The translations under genes were made by a program, and so were the position numbers. From Streptomyces sp. DG2A-72 (GTDB lineage: Bacteria; Actinomycetota; Actinomycetes; Streptomycetales; Streptomycetaceae): a DNA stretch of 64,000 nt. Numbering within the stretch: the first letter of the stretch is position 1; each line of letters begins with the position of its first letter. Positions 58,234 through 64,000 of the stretch are shown here, piece after piece. The stretch lies in NCBI RefSeq assembly GCF_030499575.1, contig NZ_JASTLC010000001.1:1488001-1552000 (forward strand), given 5' to 3'. The notes beneath the pieces were generated by a model. That model had not been told where the DNA came from and searched no databases. It was given only the letters and a program-made list of their open reading frames with translations.

Positions 58234-59931
58234 TCAGTCCTCCGGAAGCTCCACCGGCGCGATCTCGTCGTACACGTCGCCCGGGCCGGGGTTGGTCGCG
58301 TCGGTCGCCCCGCCGAAATGGTGCATGACTCCCCACACCGCGTTCAGCGTGGTCTGGATCGCGCCCTCGGCCCAGCCCGCCGTCCAGGAAATGTCGTCGC
58401 CGGCCAGGAAGATGCCCCGCTTGTCCTCGGGCAGCCGGTCCTGCATGAAGTGCGTGAACAGGCGCCGCTGGTAGCGGTAGTGACCGGGCAGGTTGGCCTT
58501 GAACGCGCCCATGAAGTAGGGCTCGTTCTCCCAGGACACCGTCACCGGGTTGCCGATGATGTGCTTCCTGATGTCGACCTTCGGATAGATCTCGCCCAGC
58601 GACTTCAGCATGACCTCCATCCGCTCGTTCGCGGACAGCGGCAGCCACTTCAGGCTGTCGTCGCACCAGGTGTACGACAGGCAGATCACCGCGGGCCTGT
58701 CGGGGCCGTCGTCGAGGAGGTAAGTCCCGCGCGTCATACGGTCGGTGAGGGTCATCGACATGACGTCCCGGCCAGTCTCCTCGTCCTTTTCGAGCCAGAA
58801 GGGCCGGTCGACGGGGACGAATAGCTTGGAGCTCTCCATGTAGTGGGTGCGCTCGATGGCGGTCCAGTGGTCGATCGGGAAGAGCGAGTCGTCGCAGGCG
58901 ATCTTGGAGAGCAGCATCCAGGACTGGGCGGTGAATACGGCCGCCTTGAACGTGCGGATGTCGCCGTTCGCGTCGGTGACGGTGATGTGGTTGCCGGCGG
59001 TGCGGTGCAGACGGGTCACGGCCGGGCGCGGTTCGCCGTTGTCGTGCAGGGACTTCAGCGAAGTCCCGTACGCCCAGTGCACGATCTTCTCCGGCTCGCG
59101 CTCCCAGAGCCTGAGCGGCAGCTGCTGGGAGCCGCCGACGATGCCGCGGTGGTGGTCGTCGGCCTCGGTGTAGACGACGCGGAGGATCTCCAGGATCGAG
59201 TTGGGGAAGTCGGTGTCCCAGCCGCCGGTGCCGAAGCCGACCTGGCCGAAGATCTCGCGGTGCCGGAAGGACCTGAAGGCCTCGGAGTCGCAGAGGAAGC
59301 CGTAGAAGGTCTGGTTGTCGAGCTTCTCGACGAGCTTCGCCCAGATCTCCCGGATGCGCGGTACGTCGCGCTCGCGCAGGGCCCCGTTCATGTCGGAGAA
59401 GTCGGCGCCCTCCTCCAGGCACCTGTTCCAGGCGTCGGCGACGTCCCGGTAGACCTGCGGCAGGTCGTCGACCGTCTCGGCGTAGTGCGACTCGCCCTTG
59501 AGGTCGACGACCGTCGAAGGGGTCGCCTCCGCAAGGGGGTTGGGGAAGGGCCGGGTCTCCAGACCCACGAGGTCGATGTAGTGCTGGAGCGCCGTGGAGG
59601 ACGGCGGGAAGCGCATGGCGCCCATCTCGGCGGTGAGGGAAGGGTCGCAGCCGTCGAAACCGACGGTCCGCAGCCGGCCGCCGATCTGGTCGGCCTCGTA
59701 GACCACGGGCTTGAGGCCCATCTTCATCAGCTCGTAGGCGGCCACGATGCCGGACAGCCCGCCGCCGACGACCGCGACCTCGGTGCCGTGCTCGGTCGCG
59801 GGTATCTGGCCGAGGCCCGCCGGGTGGGCGAGGAAGTCGTCGTACGCGTACGGGAAGTCCGGACCGAACATGGTGATCGGCGGCTGCTGCGCGTCGGCGT
59901 GCTGGACGGCGTTGGGCACCGTGGACGTCAT
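58234..59931 (-). CDS. davB: flavin amine oxidase, probable L-lysine 2-monooxygenase
   Basis: The 565-residue flavoenzyme has VAVVGGGLSGIVAAYELMKM (FAD dinucleotide motif), GGRLRT, GAMRFP, FGTGGWDTDFPNS and a C-terminal FAD motif GIFLAGDDISWTAGWAEGAI. Blocks such as PITMFGPDFPYAYDDFLAHP and HIIGNPVTVSWENEPYFMGA closely match Pseudomonas DavB as I remember it, which oxidatively decarboxylates L-lysine to 5-aminovaleramide. Length agrees. A tryptophan 2-monooxygenase or amino-acid oxidase is the alternative. It follows the davA-like amidase by 50 bases, giving a two-step route. ATG at 59931 follows AAGGAG. Confidence 0.78.
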   Translation of the reverse strand: MTSTVPNAVQHADAQQPPITMFGPDFPYAYDDFLAHPAGLGQIPATEHGTEVAVVGGGLSGIVAAYELMKMGLKPVVYEADQIGGRLRTVGFDGCDPSLTAEMGAMRFPPSSTALQHYIDLVGLETRPFPNPLAEATPSTVVDLKGESHYAETVDDLPQVYRDVADAWNRCLEEGADFSDMNGALRERDVPRIREIWAKLVEKLDNQTFYGFLCDSEAFRSFRHREIFGQVGFGTGGWDTDFPNSILEILRVVYTEADDHHRGIVGGSQQLPLRLWEREPEKIVHWAYGTSLKSLHDNGEPRPAVTRLHRTAGNHITVTDANGDIRTFKAAVFTAQSWMLLSKIACDDSLFPIDHWTAIERTHYMESSKLFVPVDRPFWLEKDEETGRDVMSMTLTDRMTRGTYLLDDGPDRPAVICLSYTWCDDSLKWLPLSANERMEVMLKSLGEIYPKVDIRKHIIGNPVTVSWENEPYFMGAFKANLPGHYRYQRRLFTHFMQDRLPEDKRGIFLAGDDISWTAGWAEGAIQTTLNAVWGVMHHFGGATDATNPGPGDVYDEIAPVELPED

Positions 59932-59981
59932 GGGGTACGGACTCCTTGCGCGAAAAGAACTGGGGGGAAGATCAGGGGATT

Positions 59982-60770
59982 TCAGACCAGGGACCCGTAG
60001 AGGTCGGGGCGGCGGTCCTTCATATAGGGGTTGGCCTCGCGGGAGGCGGCGAGGAAGGCCGGGTCGACGTCGGCGAGGAGCAGTTCCTCGCCGCGGCCTG
60101 CGCGGGTGCGGGCGATCCCGTCGGGTCCGGCCAGCGTGGAGAGCCCGACGAACTCGAACTCGCCCTCCTGGCCGACCCGGTTGACGTACGCGACGTACAT
60201 CTGGTTCTCGAAGGCCCGCACCGGGACGACGGACTCGGCAACGAACTGGAACGGGTGCATCTGCGCGGTCGGCACCAGGAGGAGGTCGGTGCTGGCGAGG
60301 GCGTGGGCGCGGACGTTCTCCGGGAACTCGACGTCGTAGCAGATCATGAGGCCGACGCGGAGGCCGTTCAGCTCGGCCTGGACGACCGGCTGTTCACCCG
60401 GGGTGAAGTGGTCGCGCTCGAAGCAGCCGAAGAGGTGTGTCTTGCGGTAGTTCGCGAGACGGGTGCCGTCGGCGGAGATCAGCTGGGCGGAGTTGAAGAC
60501 GGTCTCGCCGGAGCGCTCGGGGTAGCCGTAGGCGATCGCGAGGCCGTGCCGTGTGGCGGTCTCGGCGACGGCGTCGGCCCAGTCGCCGTCCGCGGGTTCG
60601 GCGAGGCGGGCGATGTCGTCGCCGATGGCATACCCGGTCAGGAACATCTCCGGCGCGACCAGCAGCCCGGCACCGGCGTCCGCCGCCCTGCCCGCGGCCT
60701 CGTCGAGGACCTTGAGGTTCTCGACGACGGAGCCGGGGCGGCCGGAGCTCTGGAGCAGGGCGGTACGCAT
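59982..60770 (-). CDS. davA: nitrilase-superfamily amidase, probable 5-aminovaleramidase
   Basis: The 262-residue protein has the carbon-nitrogen hydrolase triad: Glu in LLVAPEMFLTGY, Lys in NYRKTHLFG and Cys in GLMICYDVEFPE. Its size and pairing with the amine oxidase fit DavA, which hydrolyses 5-aminovaleramide to 5-aminovalerate and ammonia. If the oxidase acted on tryptophan, this would be an indole-acetamide hydrolase equivalent. It is first in the two-gene operon. ATG at 60770 follows GAGGATCA. Confidence 0.78.
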   Translation of the reverse strand: MRTALLQSSGRPGSVVENLKVLDEAAGRAADAGAGLLVAPEMFLTGYAIGDDIARLAEPADGDWADAVAETATRHGLAIAYGYPERSGETVFNSAQLISADGTRLANYRKTHLFGCFERDHFTPGEQPVVQAELNGLRVGLMICYDVEFPENVRAHALASTDLLLVPTAQMHPFQFVAESVVPVRAFENQMYVAYVNRVGQEGEFEFVGLSTLAGPDGIARTRAGRGEELLLADVDPAFLAASREANPYMKDRRPDLYGSLV

Positions 60771-60853
60771 GCGTGATCCTCACCGGGGCGGAGGGTGGTT
60801 GTGGGGGCCACCTAGACGGTACGGGCGGCCGGCTCGGGCGGACAAGGAGGAGC

Positions 60854-60915
60854 CGTTGCGCGTCAGTGAGCGGATTGTTGCGTCCGTTCCGGCTCCGGCG
60901 TCGATTCGTTGCGCG
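60854..60915. promoter_or_regulatory. repeated TTGCG motifs upstream of the davA-davB operon
   Basis: CGTTGCGCG occurs at 60854-60862 and 60907-60915, with a related TTGTTGCG between. The inverse CGCGCAACG is at 62146-62154, near the MFS gene. Spaced repeats like these suit an Lrp-type regulator, and one is encoded at 63439. In such GC-rich DNA the motif could recur by chance. Confidence 0.25.
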
Positions 60916-61068
60916 ACCTCGGGTGGAGGTCCGGTACTCCCTCAGGCGCAGATCACCGCGGTGTCCCCGCCGGACGGCGGAGGCGGGGTGCCGCCCCTGG
61001 CGCGATGTGGCGCGGGCGCCCTCCGGCGAGAGTGGTGAGCGTCCGGTTGACCTGCGGAAAGGACCGCC

Positions 61069-61677
61069 ATGAACCGCCGTACGAAGACCGCCGTGCTCGG
61101 CGCCGCGCTGCTGCTCACCGCCGGGGCGGCAGGATCGGCCACTGCCGGTGACGAGGGACGAGGCGCCACTGATGGGAACCAGCGACAAGGGGCCACTGCT
61201 GGGAACCAGCGGCAAGAGGCCACCGCTGGTGACGAGCGGCGCGAGGCCGCCGCGCTCACCGGCACCGCGAAGCTCTACCGTGTCGCCGGGGACGACATCA
61301 CCTTCACCTTCGACGCGCACCTGGCGGCGAAGGACACCGACGACCCGATGAAGGCGACCGGCACCTTCGAGTGGAGCCACTACATCGACGGGAACGGTGC
61401 CTGGGCGACGGCGAAGGTCGACTGCCTGGTCACCGGCGGCAAGGTGGCCGTCGTGTCCGGAGTCGTCACGGACACCGACCTCGACGGCGCGAAGGGCACC
61501 CGGGTGGGCATCACCGTCCACGACACCGGCGGCACCGACCGGCTCGGCTACAGCTGGGCGACGACCGAGGACCTGGGCCCGAAGAACCTGCCCAAGTGCG
61601 TGAGTTCGGCGCCGTTCGAGCGGGTGAAGAAGGGCACGGGCGACTTCAGGGTCGTGCCCTGGCAGCCGCGTTTCTAG
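61069..61677 (+). CDS. secreted protein with N-terminal nonapeptide repeats
   Basis: The 202-residue protein has a signal peptide (NRRTKTAVLGAALLLTAGAA, cleavage after SATA near 26), four 9-residue repeats (SATAGDEGR, GATDGNQRQ, GATAGNQRQ, EATAGDERR) and a beta-rich C-terminal domain (about 62-202; DDITFTFDAHLAAKD, GYSWATTEDLGPKNLPKC). Two Cys residues (KVDCLV and PKCVS) could form a disulphide. The C-terminal domain resembles small secreted 'repetin-like' proteins of Streptomyces, function unknown. ATG at 61069 follows GAAAGGACC. Confidence 0.75.
   Translation: MNRRTKTAVLGAALLLTAGAAGSATAGDEGRGATDGNQRQGATAGNQRQEATAGDERREAAALTGTAKLYRVAGDDITFTFDAHLAAKDTDDPMKATGTFEWSHYIDGNGAWATAKVDCLVTGGKVAVVSGVVTDTDLDGAKGTRVGITVHDTGGTDRLGYSWATTEDLGPKNLPKCVSSAPFERVKKGTGDFRVVPWQPRF
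61135..61242 (+). repeat. 27-base coding tandem repeat
   Basis: Four in-frame 27-base units (61135, 61162, 61189 and 61216) encode the nonapeptide repeats of the secreted protein just after its signal peptide. Units 2 and 3 are the most alike. Confidence 0.8.
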
Positions 61678-61679
61678 AT

Positions 61680-62130
61680 CTCGCAGCCGCGCAACGATCA
61701 CCCGCAGCAGCTCGGGGTCGGCGGCGGGACCGTCCGGCCCCGTCCGCGGCGAGCTCGACGACCGGGCGGGGGCCACGGTGCGCCAGGGCGAGCAGGCAGG
61801 CTCGCGCGTGGTCGACGCCCGACGGCCCGCCGTCCGGCCGCAAAGCCGTGACCTGCGACAACATGTCGATGTGGGCTGCGGGCCGGGTACGGCCGTGCGT
61901 GACCGTGCAGGGGCGCACCATCGCCCCGGTCTCGTCCTCGTACGCGCCGTGGCCAGATGCCGGCCGACACGACGGACGAGCAGGGCCATCTCATGGGCTA
62001 GATGTCCGACGTCGGTCTGTGTCCCGCTCAGCACGGCGAGCCGTCGTTCGATCTGGATCTGCCCGATCGCCGTGTCGACGGGAGTGCCGAAGTCGTCGTA
62101 CACCCCCTCGACCCGGGCGAGAGCGACCAC
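61680..62130 (-). pseudogene. decayed gene of unknown function
   Basis: A minus-strand frame starts GTG at 62130 (VALARVEGVYDDFGTPVDTA, then TDVGHLAHEMALLVRRVGRH). It must shift near 61945 to continue as YEDETGAMVRPCTVTHGRTR and PAAHIDMLSQVTALRPDGGP, and again near 61720 to reach PAADPELLRVIVARLRDLET. Each piece has natural codon bias, which suggests one broken gene of about 150 codons rather than chance frames. The family is not recognised. A regulator or small helical protein is possible. Confidence 0.4.
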
Positions 62131-62209
62131 CGGGGCGAGTGCGAGCGCGCAACGGTTGCCGCGGGTAACACGAACCCCACCGTACGGTCGCCCGGAGTGA
62201 CCGTCGTCT

Positions 62210-63352
62210 TCACCGCGTCGCCGCTCTGCCGGCCGCCAGCAGGGCCGCTGTCACCAGGTACGGCACCGCGAACACGGCGAAGGCGGTGCTGTGCGCGGCC
62301 GTCGCGCCGATCGTCGCGTACGCGCCGTACGTGGCGACCGTGGCCAGCTCGGTGCCGAGACCGGCGAGCGAGGTCAGGGTGGCCCGGCGGCTGTCGTCGA
62401 TGCGGTCCTGGAGGCGGGCGTCGACGAGCACGGTCGCCAGCTGGAAGCCGCCGAAGGCCAGGGCCACGAGGCCGATCCCGGCGACGGACGACGCCATGGC
62501 ACCGACGGCGAGGGCGAGCGCGGCACCCGCGAGGAGTCCCGCGAACCCGGCCGTGCCGAGGCGTTCGGCGGGACCGGCCAGCAGGCTCCCGGCCGTGGCA
62601 CCCGCCCAGATCAGCAGAAGCAGATACGGAACCCGCTCGTCCGGCACACCGAAGTCCCGCACCAGGAGCGCCGCGTACTCGTCGAGCGCACTCCACACCG
62701 CGGTGACGGCCGGTACGAGCAGCAGCGCCCCGACCACCGACCGGTCGGCGCGGGCTTCGGCGAGCCCTGCCCGCACAGTCGCGGCCCAGTTGTCGTCGTC
62801 CTCCGCGGGCGTCCGGTGCTCCGGGAACCGGCTCGCGGTCGCCGCGGCGAGCAGACAGGCCAGGACGCTCGCCGTCCCCACGGCCGGGTAACCACCCCAC
62901 GCGAACACCGGCCCGGCGAGCCCCATCGCCGCCATGACGGCGATCAGCCCCGCCGCCCGCGCCCGGCCCATCACACGGGCGTACCGGTCGGCCGCGCCTA
63001 GCCGGTCCAGCTCGTCGTAGACCAGGGCCTCCAGCGCACCGGAGCCGAGCGCTCCGCCGGCGCCCCACAGGACGAAGCCGGCCGCGAAGGCCCAGTACGA
63101 CGGAACGATCACCCACAGCGCGAAGCCGGCAGCGGTCAGCAGTGGGCCGAGCCACAGCAGCAGTCGGCGGGAGACGGCGTCGGCCCAGGCACCGGAGGGG
63201 ACCTCCAGCAGCATGCCGGTGATCGACCACAGGGCGAAGAGGGAGGAGATCTGCCAGACCGACAACCCGGTGTCGCTGAACAGCAGCGCGTACACCGGGT
63301 ACAGCAGGACGAACTCGTCCAGGAACGAGTAGCCGTACAGCGTCGCGGTCAG
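62210..63352 (-). CDS. MFS transporter with abnormal start
   Basis: The frame encodes an 11-12-helix MFS protein: LEVPSGAWADAVSRRLLLWL (loop 2-3 motif), GSGALEALVYDELDRLGAAD, then a second half with WSALDEYAALLVRDFG. The family-like N-terminus LTATLYGYSFLDEFVLLYPV begins with CTG (63352) where an ATG or GTG is expected. The first regular start, GTG 63295, would delete most of helix 1. An in-frame TGA lies nine codons before the CTG. It could use CTG, or be a recent loss of function. It reads the same way as the Lrp regulator upstream. Confidence 0.65.
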   Translation of the reverse strand: MTATLYGYSFLDEFVLLYPVYALLFSDTGLSVWQISSLFALWSITGMLLEVPSGAWADAVSRRLLLWLGPLLTAAGFALWVIVPSYWAFAAGFVLWGAGGALGSGALEALVYDELDRLGAADRYARVMGRARAAGLIAVMAAMGLAGPVFAWGGYPAVGTASVLACLLAAATASRFPEHRTPAEDDDNWAATVRAGLAEARADRSVVGALLLVPAVTAVWSALDEYAALLVRDFGVPDERVPYLLLLIWAGATAGSLLAGPAERLGTAGFAGLLAGAALALAVGAMASSVAGIGLVALAFGGFQLATVLVDARLQDRIDDSRRATLTSLAGLGTELATVATYGAYATIGATAAHSTAFAVFAVPYLVTAALLAAGRAATR

Positions 63353-63438
63353 CCGTCGGACGCCAGGCTCTGGTGAGGATCAATGTCGCCAGGTCATGAC
63401 ACCGATGTTAGACCGGCCGAGCACATCCGTCCCCGGAA

Positions 63439-63891
63439 TTACGTGGGCGATCCCGACGAGAAGCGGCGCAGCAGCGGCGACAGCACCAGCACCGACTTCG
63501 TCCGCTCCACGAACGGCTCGCCCGCGATCCGCTCCAGCACCCGCTCGAAGTGGCGCATGTCGGAGGCGAAGACCTGGACGACCGCGTCCGCGTCACCCGT
63601 GACGGTGGACGCGGCCACGACCTCCTGATAGCGCTCCAGGCCCCGCCGGATGGTCTCCGGCGAGGTGTTGTGCCGGCAGTAGATCTCGACGAACCCCTCG
63701 GTCTCCCAGCCGAGCGCCGACGGGTCCACCCGTACGGTGAAGCCGGTGATGGCGCCGGTGGCGCGCAGCCGGTCCACGCGCCGTTTCACGGCGGGCGCGG
63801 ACAGGCCGACCAGTTGCCCGATGTCCGCGTAGGAGCGGCGGGCGTCCTCGGCGAGGGCGTGCACGATGCGTTCGTCGAGATCGTTCAGCAC
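63439..63891 (-). CDS. Lrp/AsnC-family regulator
   Basis: The 150-residue regulator has an N-terminal helix-turn-helix (SYADIGQLVGLSAPAVKRRV) and an RAM ligand domain (about 60-140; VVAASTVTGDADAVVQVFAS). Lrp-type proteins sense amino acids. With an amino-acid permease just upstream on the same strand and the lysine monooxygenase/amidase genes 3 kb away, it may govern amino-acid uptake and breakdown. GTG at 63891 starts the protein at the usual position (LNDLDERIVHAL). It ends with TAA. Confidence 0.87.
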   Translation of the reverse strand: MLNDLDERIVHALAEDARRSYADIGQLVGLSAPAVKRRVDRLRATGAITGFTVRVDPSALGWETEGFVEIYCRHNTSPETIRRGLERYQEVVAASTVTGDADAVVQVFASDMRHFERVLERIAGEPFVERTKSVLVLSPLLRRFSSGSPT

Positions 63892-63901
63892 TGCGGGTGG
63901 T

Positions 63902-64000
63902 TCACTTCACTTCTGATACGGCTGCTACAGCGAGGCGGGAACGGCGATAGCCGTAACTGAAGTAGAACACGAGACCCGCGGCCATCCAGCAGCCGAAGAC
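63902..64000 (-). CDS. amino-acid permease, C-terminal end (runs off the window)
   Basis: The minus-strand frame entering from the right edge encodes the last 32 residues of a transporter, CWMAAGLVFYFSYGYRRSRL and a short tail, with a stop at 63902-63904. The GLVFYFxYGYRRSRL pattern is typical of the final helix of cationic amino-acid/APC permeases. It lies ten bases before the Lrp start, so the two are likely cotranscribed. Only the end is visible, and the substrate cannot be told. Confidence 0.7.
   Translation of the reverse strand, partial: VFGCWMAAGLVFYFSYGYRRSRLAVAAVSEVK

Noticed and set aside
60394..62130. A 578-codon minus-strand frame spanning several genes
   Set aside because: Only its first part resembles a real (decayed) gene. 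The remainder is antisense to the secreted protein and out of frame with the amidase.

Overview
The window is very GC-rich and reads as a Streptomyces chromosome. Diagnostic content: the sporulation pair smeA-sffA, rbpA behind an exact SigR-type promoter, a polyprenol-phosphate mannose synthase, a chitinase behind paired DasR-like operators, and a ribE-ribM-ribBA-ribH-hisE-hisG block behind an FMN riboswitch. From memory, 20.4-51 kb follows the order of S. coelicolor SCO1415-SCO1443. No tRNA, rRNA, CRISPR array, insertion sequence or prophage was seen.

Layout. 0.1-2.4 kb: one small membrane protein, then a graveyard of four gene remnants (ferredoxin reductase, aldehyde dehydrogenase, amino-acid permease, GMC oxidoreductase). 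2.4-9.9 kb (minus): a three-gene operon for a condensin-like machine (MukF/JetA-like, MukE/JetB-like and a 1638-residue SMC/MukB/JetC-like ATPase) with no JetD-type nuclease gene beside it. 9.9-15.2 kb: a GntR regulator divergent from an MFS transporter, a DUF1445 protein and 5-oxoprolinase pxpABC, with a perfect palindrome between. 15.3-18.5 kb: two GT4 glycosyltransferases and an SGNH hydrolase, translationally coupled. 18.6-28 kb: HEAT and ankyrin proteins, smeA-sffA, a MocR/YczE pair, a glycerophosphodiesterase, an MFS protein and rbpA. 28-41 kb: FxsA, ppm1, an amidohydrolase, an Lrp regulator, a broken phosphotransferase, an acyl-CoA dehydrogenase carrying an in-frame repeat, the chitinase, TetR, a C39-like Tat-exported protein and a kinase of uncertain start. 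41-46 kb: a candidate small RNA, an EccA/CbbX-like AAA+ ATPase containing the only in-frame TTA codon I noticed, and two coupled CBS-domain membrane proteins. 46-51.1 kb: PH-domain protein, his and rib genes and the FMN riboswitch. 51.2-57.4 kb: an orphan DasR-type chitinase promoter with no chitinase, a decayed ECF41-like sigma factor next to its surviving oxidoreductase partner, a ROK/MFS divergent pair, a decayed alginate lyase and a membrane-anchored GH6 cellulase. 57.5-64 kb: DUF5995, a lysine 2-monooxygenase/amidase pair (davB/davA-like), a repeat-bearing secreted protein, a decayed gene, an MFS protein lacking a normal start, an Lrp regulator and the end of an amino-acid permease.

Main points for follow-up: the condensin-like operon without a nuclease partner; SffA with both Walker motifs altered; the orphan chitin-responsive promoter; the candidate small RNA at 41.1 kb; the TTA codon in the AAA+ ATPase; and many small frameshift or deletion lesions in accessory genes beside intact core genes.
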